A stretch of 5,462 nucleotides of DNA, from positions 1 to 5,462 of the forward strand of contig DAOWMA010000174.1 in assembly GCA_030643345.1 (NCBI GenBank), written 5' to 3'. Positions 1-4,269 of this stretch are shown here, piece after piece (within the stretch, counting starts at the first letter, position 1; the number at the start of each line of letters is the position of its first letter). The position numbers and the translations under genes are program-made. The DNA is from Spirochaetaceae bacterium. Its GTDB lineage: Bacteria; Spirochaetota; Spirochaetia; B11-G9. Under the pieces are notes generated by a model. It was given only the letters and a program-made list of their open reading frames with translations, was not told the DNA's origin and made no database searches.

Positions 1-204
1 AATGTGGATGGTGCTATTGCGGCACTGCTGCTTGAGTTGGAAATTGCGCCGGAGCTGGCTAATTCCTTTTTTATAATGGCCAGAGTTCCTGGTCTTGTGG
101 CTCATATTCACGAAGAAAAAACTATTCAGAAACCAATGAGACGTATAGATCCGGTTAATCATATCTATACTGGTATTTCTGCCAGGGATATTCCTGAAGA
201 ATAG
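1..204 (+). CDS. Citrate synthase / citryl-CoA lyase family protein, C-terminal end (5' truncated by window)
   Basis: Only the last 67 codons are visible; the reading frame is open from base 1 and ends at TAG 202-204, so the start lies outside the window. The visible part begins NVDGAIAALLLELEI and contains ARVPGLVAHIHEEK followed by KPMRRIDP and a final IYTG segment. In the citrate synthase fold this is the C-terminal small-domain region, where an arginine in the AR-x-x-G-x-x-AH segment and a later arginine contact the citrate carboxylates. The short HEEK...PMRRIDP form is more like the citryl-CoA lyase (citryl-CoA to acetyl-CoA plus oxaloacetate) branch than classical citrate synthase; this subfamily choice is from memory and is the uncertain part. 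It would be a soluble cytoplasmic enzyme. A 178-base gap separates it from the next gene, so a shared transcript is not indicated. Confidence 0.8.
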   Translation, partial: NVDGAIAALLLELEIAPELANSFFIMARVPGLVAHIHEEKTIQKPMRRIDPVNHIYTGISARDIPEE

Positions 205-280
205 CAGCAGGAGAAACACTTTTAGTTTGATAACATCATAACAGGGTGGATATTTTTATTAATAAATTTATATCATATAT

Positions 281-309
281 TTGCTTTCTTCCATCTGTTC
301 TTTTATTAT
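281..309 (+). promoter_or_regulatory. Candidate sigma70-type promoter for the TerB-like gene
   Basis: TTGCTT (281-286) and TATTAT (304-309) are separated by 17 bases in the gap upstream of the gene at 383. Transcription would start near 316, giving a leader of about 65 bases. A competing candidate is TTGACA at 325-330 with GATGAT at 347-352 (16-base spacer), which has a perfect -35 but a poor -10. The stretch is AT-rich, so chance matches are likely. Confidence 0.35.
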
Positions 310-369
310 TGTAAGTATAGGAGGTTGACAATCTAATTATAGAAGTGATGATTAAGAGCTATAATAGGC

Positions 370-375
370 AGGAGG
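370..375 (+). promoter_or_regulatory. Ribosome binding site fixing the start at 383
   Basis: AGGAGG lies seven bases before the ATG at 383, a canonical Shine-Dalgarno with ideal spacing. It supports this start codon over any in-frame alternative further in, such as Met7. Confidence 0.8.
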
Positions 376-382
376 GTGTTTT

Positions 383-721
383 ATGACAGATATCAGTTTT
401 ATGAACCATGAGGAAAGAGTGTTTTTAGCAGGATGTCTGGAGACTGTTGTTGTTGCTGATAGTAACATTGAAGAGAATGAGCTTGAAAATCTTGATAAAA
501 CAGTAAAAGAACTAAATTTTGAGGATTTTGATGATTGCCTTTCTGAATTTGATAGAACCATTAAAGATAGTGAGAGTTTTTTCGAAAAAGCAGAAATCAT
601 TACAAGGTCTGAAGTAAGAGATGCTGTTCTCAAGATTATTTACGAATTTCTCAGGTCCAACGGTATCCCTGAAAAATCGGAAGAAGGCCTTTTTGAAAGA
701 CTCAGTAAATTATGGGCCTAG
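383..721 (+). CDS. Small helical protein, TerB-like (112 aa)
   Basis: This encodes a 112-residue acidic protein, predicted soluble, with no signal peptide or membrane segment. Residues 10-45 (EERVFLAGCLETVVVADSNI and the following ENELENL segment) fit the helix-acidic turn-helix pattern of TerB-like (tellurite-resistance B family) domains, where a small hydrophobic helix is followed by an AxxD turn (here A25-D26) and an E-rich helix. Residues 66-92 and 98-112 are also predicted helical, so the whole chain looks alpha-helical. The family is loosely linked to metal or stress responses and to membrane-associated complexes, but the precise role of stand-alone copies is unknown. The start is secured by a strong AGGAGG. 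The gene stands alone on its strand and ends next to a short hairpin. Assignment to TerB is by pattern only; a different helical family is possible. Confidence 0.72.
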   Translation: MTDISFMNHEERVFLAGCLETVVVADSNIEENELENLDKTVKELNFEDFDDCLSEFDRTIKDSESFFEKAEIITRSEVRDAVLKIIYEFLRSNGIPEKSEEGLFERLSKLWA

Positions 722-745
722 AGGCACAATTCATCGTGCCTTATT
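722..745 (+). terminator. Weak intrinsic terminator after the TerB-like gene
   Basis: AGGCAC (722-727) and GTGCCT (736-741) form a 6-bp stem with an 8-base loop, starting one base after the stop codon and followed by TATTT. The U-tract is short, so termination would be modest. On the opposite strand the hairpin follows the phosphatase stop but lacks a T-run, so any effect there is less certain. Confidence 0.45.
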
Positions 746-1542
746 TACCTCAGTTTAAAATATTCGCGAATAAGTTTTCGTGTTTTTGTACTTCCTGCTA
801 CAAAGTTCTCAGGTGCCTTTGTTCTATCAACCAGGAATTTGTAGTTAACTTTCTCTCCTCCGTAGTACTCAAGGTCCAGTCCTGCTTTTCGGATAACAGC
901 ATGGGCTGCTGCAACATCCCAAATATAGCATGGGGTTATAACTGCACCCTTTACGTCGCTGTGAAGGAGAGGAGCCATTATATTGACGACGGCACTGCCG
1001 GCACCCCGTAGTTTCTGTTTATAAGTGCTGTATTCAAAAACCTGATGAACTCCGGAACCCAGCATTAGCTGACCTGGAGAATCAAAATCAAAATCAGAAA
1101 TATCCAGTTCTTTTCCGTTAACTTTTAAAGGTCCCCCGGGCATTAATGTTAAAAGGCTTCCGTTACTTTCTACTGTACCCCATCGTGGAGCATTGATTAT
1201 AGCTCCCACAGGTTTAAAATCGGAGTCCAGTATTCCAATAGCCAGACACCATCCGGGCATTCCCTGGCTGAATGAATCAGTTCCGTCTATCGGGTCAATA
1301 GTAAAGGTCCACTTGCTGTTTGCTTTTATGTTGTCAGGTAAGGGGTTTTCTTCACTAACGATATTTGAATCAGGGAAATGTTCATTAATTTTATCAGTTA
1401 AAAGTTTATCAAGTGCAGTATCCACCTTTGTAAGTATAGAACCATCAGACTTGATTCCCCTGGATACAGTATGCTGTTCTGCTGCGGCATATTTACCCGC
1501 TGCTATTATATCCCTAACAAGATTATTAAAAGCTATTTCCAT
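745..1542 (-). CDS. Inositol monophosphatase family protein (Mg-dependent phosphatase)
   Basis: This 265-residue protein has the usual length for the IMPase/FIG superfamily, which hydrolyses phosphate monoesters such as inositol-1-phosphate, 3'-phosphoadenosine 5'-phosphate, histidinol phosphate or fructose-1,6-bisphosphate using Mg2+. The diagnostic motifs are all present: TKVDTALDKLL near residues 38-48, the SEE pair at 63-65, the metal-binding DPIDGTDSF at 83-91, and YIWDVAAAHAVIRKAG at 206-221 with D209 as the third metal aspartate. Expected ligands are E65, D83, D86 and D209. The substrate cannot be told from sequence here, so no symbol is given. The start ATG (1540-1542) has AAGGA (1550-1554) at seven bases. 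The upstream gene stops one base before this start and its last codons contain the ribosome binding site, so the two genes are very likely translationally coupled. Confidence 0.93.
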   Translation of the reverse strand: MEIAFNNLVRDIIAAGKYAAAEQHTVSRGIKSDGSILTKVDTALDKLLTDKINEHFPDSNIVSEENPLPDNIKANSKWTFTIDPIDGTDSFSQGMPGWCLAIGILDSDFKPVGAIINAPRWGTVESNGSLLTLMPGGPLKVNGKELDISDFDFDSPGQLMLGSGVHQVFEYSTYKQKLRGAGSAVVNIMAPLLHSDVKGAVITPCYIWDVAAAHAVIRKAGLDLEYYGGEKVNYKFLVDRTKAPENFVAGSTKTRKLIREYFKLR

Positions 1543-1543
1543 T

Positions 1544-1738
1544 TTATATTCCTTTTACCTCGGCAAAATTAATAAGTACTTCAGTTTCAATAAAACCAAG
1601 TTCCATAGCGATAATTCCAAAAAGGGAGTCATTACCATCCGTTTGAACTTTTAGAACTGACTCAACATCCTCTTTTGACATTATCCCTGCTCTTACAAGC
1701 CATTCACCTATTTTTTCATCACTATTTAATTTTTCCAT
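1544..1738 (-). CDS. Small protein resembling the GspE/MshE N-terminal domain (64 aa)
   Basis: The 64-residue product has the pattern (I)GEWLVRAGIMSKEDVESVL, then LFGIIAMELGFIETEVLINFA. This resembles one unit of the domain at the N-terminus of type II secretion/type IV pilus ATPases (T2SSE_N/MshEN), whose consensus is a G-x-x-L-hydrophobic-x-x-G helix pair followed by a second LG-x-x-L-x-x-x-G pair. In MshE this domain binds cyclic di-GMP, but whether the binding residues survive here cannot be decided by eye. It has no ATPase domain, signal peptide or membrane helix. It is the first gene of an operon with the phosphatase, separated by a single base, which makes it a credible real gene despite its size. 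The start ATG (1736-1738) has only a weak GGATAAGAG upstream. Function unknown. Confidence 0.7.
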   Translation of the reverse strand: MEKLNSDEKIGEWLVRAGIMSKEDVESVLKVQTDGNDSLFGIIAMELGFIETEVLINFAEVKGI

Positions 1739-1768
1739 CTCTTATCCAGTTTAATGATATTGAACTTT

Positions 1769-1797
1769 AGTATAGTATATTTTCAAATACTACTCAA
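1769..1797 (-). promoter_or_regulatory. Sigma70-type promoter for the 1738-745 operon
   Basis: Reading the minus strand, TTGAGT (1797-1792) and TATACT (1774-1769) are separated by exactly 17 bases, with a second overlapping TATACT at 1779-1774. Transcription would begin near 1762, giving a leader of about 25 bases before the start at 1738. The box lies in the divergent gap with the carboxypeptidase gene. Confidence 0.6.
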
Positions 1798-1811
1798 TCT
1801 GGGAATATACT

Positions 1812-3050
1812 TTGAAAATAAAAAATATTAATTCTATAAAACTATTTTTGTTAATTGTTATAGGTATTTTAACAATCATTGGGCAGGGGCAAGCCCTGCC
1901 CCTACAACCTGTTCCAACCCTTAATGCCCGATCTGCTATTCTTATTGACAGTCTGACAGGTGCTGTACTTTTTGAGAAAAATAGTAATCTTTCGATTTCT
2001 CCTGCATCTATGACAAAACTCATGGGCCTCTATTTGGTTTACAAAGAGATAGCAGAAGGAAGAGTGTCAAAAGATGAGATAATTACAATAAGCAGGGAAG
2101 CAGATTTCAGGTCTCTCCCCTCAGGATCCTCCTTAATGTTTTTGGAGAAAGGACAGGAAGTATCTATGTCAGATCTAATGCTTGGCCTGGCTGTGCCTTC
2201 AGGAAACGATGCGGCCATTGCAATAGCACAGCGAATTGCAGGATCAGTGGAGCAATTTGTAGAGATGATGAACAGGGAAGTATTGAAGATGGGGTTTAAA
2301 TCTGTTCATTTTGAAGATGCATCCGGACTCAGCGATAAGAATATAGTAACTGCTGCAGAGTTTGTACAGTTCTGCTCTATTTATATCAATAGCTTCCCCG
2401 AAGCTCTCCCTGAACTTCATTCGGTAAACTTTTTTACCTATCCAAAAAAGGAAAACTGGAAAACAAATGGAAATTCCGTTTATGGTCCAATAACCCAGTA
2501 TAACAGAAATAATCTTCTGACAGTCTATGCTCCTGTAGATGGATTAAAAACAGGATATATCGATGAATCAGGTTACAATGTAGCATTGACTGCCAAAAAA
2601 GATGATCGAAGACTGATTGCTGTTCTTCTTGGAGGTCCTGGAGAAACCAGTGCAGAAGGATCAATGCTCCGGGCGATAGACGGAGTAAATCTTCTGTCTT
2701 ATGGGTTTTATAGTTTTACCAATATAAAAAGTGATATACCCGAATTTGTTCTTCCCCGGGTATGGAAGGGGTTAAAAACTTATATAGAATTAAAGTTTCC
2801 TGAAATTCCAATCCTTACACTTCCTGTGGAAAAAGCAGCAATACTCAAAATCAGAGTAGAGCTTCCAGGAAATATTATTGCACCTATAAAAAAAGGGGAT
2901 ATTCTGGGAGAAATTATCCAGTTTGCAGACGATGAAATTATAGGTCAATATTCGATTACAGCAGCAGAAGATATTGATACCGGCGGTTTTTTTAGACGAT
3001 TGTTTGACAGTATAAGAATATTTTTCCTAAAAATCACCGGTAATTTCTAA
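1812..3050 (+). CDS. dacA: D-alanyl-D-alanine carboxypeptidase (peptidase S11, PBP5/6 type)
   Basis: This 412-residue low-molecular-mass penicillin-binding protein removes the terminal D-Ala from peptidoglycan pentapeptides on the outer face of the cytoplasmic membrane. All three active-site motifs are present: S66-M-T-K69 (nucleophile serine and base lysine), S130-G-N132 and K246-T-G248. Residues 1-28 form a signal peptide (basic start, hydrophobic core LFLLIVIGILTII, predicted cleavage after G-Q-A28). Residues about 305-390 match the beta-rich PBP5 C-terminal domain, and 392-412 (FFRRLFDSIRIFF and following) is an amphipathic helix that should anchor the protein to the membrane. The start is TTG at 1812, since no ATG or GTG would retain the signal peptide; the nearest in-frame ATG is at Met67, inside SMTK. 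Only a weak GGGA (1801-1804) precedes it. A palindromic repeat at 1881-1905 lies inside the signal peptide coding region. The symbol follows family usage; dacF or dacB naming is possible. Confidence 0.95.
   Translation: MKIKNINSIKLFLLIVIGILTIIGQGQALPLQPVPTLNARSAILIDSLTGAVLFEKNSNLSISPASMTKLMGLYLVYKEIAEGRVSKDEIITISREADFRSLPSGSSLMFLEKGQEVSMSDLMLGLAVPSGNDAAIAIAQRIAGSVEQFVEMMNREVLKMGFKSVHFEDASGLSDKNIVTAAEFVQFCSIYINSFPEALPELHSVNFFTYPKKENWKTNGNSVYGPITQYNRNNLLTVYAPVDGLKTGYIDESGYNVALTAKKDDRRLIAVLLGGPGETSAEGSMLRAIDGVNLLSYGFYSFTNIKSDIPEFVLPRVWKGLKTYIELKFPEIPILTLPVEKAAILKIRVELPGNIIAPIKKGDILGEIIQFADDEIIGQYSITAAEDIDTGGFFRRLFDSIRIFFLKITGNF
1881..1905 (-). repeat. REP-like palindrome inside the carboxypeptidase gene
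   Basis: GGGCAGGG (1881-1888) and CCCTGCCC (1894-1901) form a perfect 8-bp stem with a 5-base loop. On the minus strand the stem is directly preceded by GTAG (1905-1902). The same stem, also with a GTA-type tetranucleotide abutting it, recurs at 5244-5266. On the + strand it is translated in frame as GQGQALPL, residues 24-31 of the carboxypeptidase. Its GC content is far above the surrounding gene. Confidence 0.8.
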
Positions 3051-3051
3051 C

Positions 3052-3510
3052 CTACATCATTTGTTCAACCATAAAAGTATTAAAACCTTTTAAATCAAAA
3101 ATTTCAAAATAGTATGCACTTCCATCTTTAAGAAGAATTTGAGTAACATTTCTAAATAATATTTTACGTATGCCGGAAATTTCAAATAACTGTTTGGGAT
3201 TATTGTTATATTTTATAACCTTCATCGCCTGGGACAGGTTTATAGTATTTATCCGTTCAATTTCCGAAACAGTAATCTGAAATTTAAGTTTTACATATTC
3301 AGTTTTTTTCCGAAACATCAGTGAAAGAGAACTGCTTTGTCTTTCAAAATCTTCAAATATCAATCTGTTTCCAACAAAAAAGAAAAGGCCACCAAGGTTT
3401 TTAGTCTTCCCGCCGGATTTCCCAACAAATTGAGCATAAGTCCTGAACTCAAGCTTACCACCGTTTTCCAGTTCCATTTTTGCAAGAAGTTTATTGTTTT
3501 CTTCATCCAT
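3052..3510 (-). CDS. Uncharacterised protein with PH/GRAM-like pattern (152 aa)
   Basis: I do not recognise a named family. The 152-residue protein has no signal peptide or transmembrane helix and is rich in short alternating hydrophobic stretches typical of beta strands: LGGLFFFVGNRLIFEDF (40-56), EYVKLKFQITVSEIERI (71-87), QLFEISGIRKILFRN (107-121), TQILLKDGSAYYFEIFD (123-139), then a final helix GFNTFMVEQM. A strand-rich body with a closing helix, including the segments ITVSEIERI and LKDGSAYYFEI, is what bacterial PH or GRAM-like domains look like; this is inference only. The start ATG (3508-3510) has TAGGG (3518-3522) at seven bases, and that Shine-Dalgarno includes the stop codon of the OsmC-family gene upstream, so the two are co-transcribed and probably coupled. 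Its stop lies one base from the convergent carboxypeptidase stop, with no terminator visible. Confidence 0.75.
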   Translation of the reverse strand: MDEENNKLLAKMELENGGKLEFRTYAQFVGKSGGKTKNLGGLFFFVGNRLIFEDFERQSSSLSLMFRKKTEYVKLKFQITVSEIERINTINLSQAMKVIKYNNNPKQLFEISGIRKILFRNVTQILLKDGSAYYFEIFDLKGFNTFMVEQMM

Positions 3511-3519
3511 TGTTATACC

Positions 3520-3936
3520 CTATAAATAATCAACTTGATAGGTTATATCAGCAGCCTTCTTTAAAACTTCACTGACACCGCAGTATCTGTCCTGGGAAAG
3601 CATAATTGCTTTTTCTACTTTCTTTCTGTTAAGATCATCAGAATTTTTAAATTCATAAATTATATGAAAACTTGAATAGTGTTTTGGATGCTCTTCAGTT
3701 TGTTCCGCTTCGACTCTAACATTAAACCATGAAACTTTCTGACCCATCTTATTCAGAATAGAGATTACATCCATACCAGTGCATCCTCCAAGAGACAGTA
3801 ACATAAATGGTTTTGGTCTTGGTCCCAGATCTTTACCACCAACTTCCGGTGTTGCATCAATAACAATTTTATGTCCGTCCATAACGGTTTCGAAGGCCAT
3901 TTCACCCTTCCAGCTGCATCCAACTTCTACTTTCAT
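3520..3936 (-). CDS. OsmC family protein
   Basis: This 138-residue protein belongs to the OsmC/Ohr-like superfamily, small dimeric cytoplasmic thiol proteins, several of which reduce organic hydroperoxides. Family features visible: an N-terminal beta segment with DATPEVGGKDLGPRPKPFML (28-45 includes the G-x-x-P-x-x-L region), the central helix LLSLGGCTGMDVISIL with C52, and the second conserved cysteine C119 in DRYCGVSEVL. Both redox cysteines are therefore kept. The GPRPKPFMLLSLGGCTGMDV form resembles the generic OsmC/YhfA-like branch rather than Ohr proper, so peroxidase activity is plausible but unproven. The start is ATG 3934-3936, chosen because CCTCCT (3944-3949, AGGAGG on this strand) sits seven bases upstream; a longer open frame reaches 4041 but its extra residues are translated CT-rich low-complexity DNA. 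It is the first gene of an operon with the PH-like gene. Confidence 0.92.
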   Translation of the reverse strand: MKVEVGCSWKGEMAFETVMDGHKIVIDATPEVGGKDLGPRPKPFMLLSLGGCTGMDVISILNKMGQKVSWFNVRVEAEQTEEHPKHYSSFHIIYEFKNSDDLNRKKVEKAIMLSQDRYCGVSEVLKKAADITYQVDYL

Positions 3937-3943
3937 ACAAACT

Positions 3944-3949
3944 CCTCCT
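3944..3949 (-). promoter_or_regulatory. Ribosome binding site deciding the OsmC start
   Basis: AGGAGG on the minus strand, seven bases before the ATG at 3936. It settles the short start against the 35-residue upstream extension that runs into repeat DNA. Confidence 0.85.
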
Positions 3950-3959
3950 GTTTCGCTAT

Positions 3960-3988
3960 AATATACTGATATAGCTGTAAAGACGCAA
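3960..3988 (-). promoter_or_regulatory. Candidate osmC promoter with -35 box inside a repeat
   Basis: On the minus strand TTGCGT (3988-3983) and TATATT (3965-3960) are 17 bases apart, placing transcription start near 3953 and giving a short leader containing the ribosome binding site. The -35 hexamer is the left arm of the palindrome at 3977-4000. The -35 is a 4 of 6 match and the -10 a 5 of 6 match to consensus, so this is a reasonable but unproven call. Confidence 0.45.
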
Positions 3989-4000
3989 TGCTTTGCATCT
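3977..4000 (+). repeat. REP-like palindrome, AGACGCAA family, degenerate copy
   Basis: GTAA (3977-3980) abuts AGACGCAA (3981-3988), a 4-base loop, and TTGCATCT (3993-4000), which pairs with one mismatch. The arm sequence is the same as in the perfect palindrome at 4158-4185, so the two are copies of one family. Confidence 0.7.
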
Positions 4001-4049
4001 CTCCTCTCTCTCTCCGTCTCTCTTTCTCTCCCTTTTCCCACTCTTCTTT
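3998..4049 (+). repeat. CT-rich low-complexity tract
   Basis: Fifty of 52 bases are pyrimidines, mostly CT dinucleotides with runs such as CTCTCTCTC; the only purines are G4016 and A4040. It begins in the right arm of the neighbouring palindrome, whose end is itself TCTCT, and may have grown from it by slippage. No coding function is supported: the minus-strand frame through it gives only an Arg/Glu-rich string. Confidence 0.8.
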
Positions 4050-4056
4050 GGGTGTT

Positions 4057-4096
4057 ACCCTGTTAGGGCAGGCACGGGGACCTGCCCTAACAGGGT
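4057..4096. repeat. Perfect 16-bp inverted repeat, GGGCAGG family
   Basis: ACCCTGTTAGGGCAGG (4057-4072) and its exact reverse complement (4081-4096) flank an 8-base loop, CACGGGGA. The inner GGGCAGG/CCTGCCC core is shared with the palindromes at 1881 and 5248. As RNA it would make a very stable hairpin on either strand; there is no T-run after it, so it is not a standard intrinsic terminator. Confidence 0.9.
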
Positions 4097-4101
4097 CAGG
4101 C

Positions 4102-4223
4102 TTTCCGCTGCAATTCCGCCCGGATTTGATTTTAAAGATCACAATTTGATTTGGTACGTACAGACGCAAGATCTTGCGTCTCTACGACGCCATACAACCA
4201 CGGTACGGGATTTCCGCTGCAAT
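4102..4223 (+). repeat. 13-bp direct repeat TTTCCGCTGCAAT
   Basis: TTTCCGCTGCAAT occurs at 4102-4114 and again at 4211-4223. The first copy follows the 16-bp hairpin and the second follows the AGACGCAA palindrome, so each copy lies downstream of a palindrome. The second is also bracketed by GGATT (4208-4212) and AATCC (4221-4225). Confidence 0.65.
4158..4185. repeat. REP-like palindrome, AGACGCAA family, perfect copy
   Basis: AGACGCAAGATCTTGCGTCT (4162-4181) is a perfect 20-bp palindrome. It is bracketed exactly by GTAC (4158-4161) on the left and CTAC (4182-4185) on the right, the latter reading GTAG on the minus strand. Same family as 3977-4000. Confidence 0.85.
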
Positions 4224-4253
4224 CCTTAACACAGTGGAACAGGATTGTAATCC
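4208..4253 (+). repeat. GGATT/AATCC inverted-repeat cluster before rlmK
   Basis: GGATT (4208-4212), CAATCC (4220-4225), GGATTG (4242-4247) and AATCC (4249-4253) can pair in mutually exclusive ways, giving hairpins with 8-, 16- or 2-base loops (the last too small to form well). The cluster ends 16 bases before the methyltransferase start. It may be remnants of another repeat family rather than a regulator. Confidence 0.45.
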
Positions 4254-4269
4254 ATGATACGATACATTC

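Larger units (their letters stand above)
3937..4269. other. Divergent intergenic region made largely of repeats
   Basis: This 333-base gap between the osmC and rlmK starts holds, in order, the osmC ribosome binding site and candidate promoter, a degenerate AGACGCAA palindrome, the CT-rich tract, a perfect 16-bp inverted repeat, one copy of the 13-bp direct repeat, an AT-rich spacer (about 4121-4157), a perfect AGACGCAA palindrome, and the GGATT/AATCC cluster with the second direct repeat. I see no plausible coding sequence and no convincing rlmK promoter. Open frames crossing it follow the repeats and lack ribosome binding sites. Confidence 0.75.

Noticed and set aside
345..386. Short upstream reading frame GTG 345 to TGA 384-386 overlapping the TerB-like start
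   Set aside because: It has the overlap expected of a coupled leader peptide, but the nearest AGGAGG (319-324) is 20 bases away, too far to drive it, and the 13-codon peptide has no notable composition.
712..1011. Open + strand frame of 99 codons opposite the phosphatase 3' half
   Set aside because: Cysteine-rich antisense of the phosphatase gene, overlapping the TerB-like stop; no supporting signals.
1193..1654. Open + strand frame of 153 codons opposite the phosphatase
   Set aside because: It is the antisense of a well-recognised phosphatase gene and the coupled small gene, has no ribosome binding site and no family resemblance.
3937..4041. N-terminal extension of the OsmC protein to 173 residues
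   Set aside because: The extra residues are Arg/Glu-rich translation of the CT-rich tract and palindrome, while a strong AGGAGG sits seven bases before the internal ATG at 3936, where the family's sequence begins.
3977..4225. CRISPR array
   Set aside because: The repeats are palindromes of different families with irregular spacing, not a regular series of identical direct repeats with unique spacers, and no cas gene is in view.
3993..4229. Open frames on both strands in the intergenic repeats
   Set aside because: They translate palindromes and the CT tract (strings such as LSLSPSLFLSL), with no ribosome binding site.
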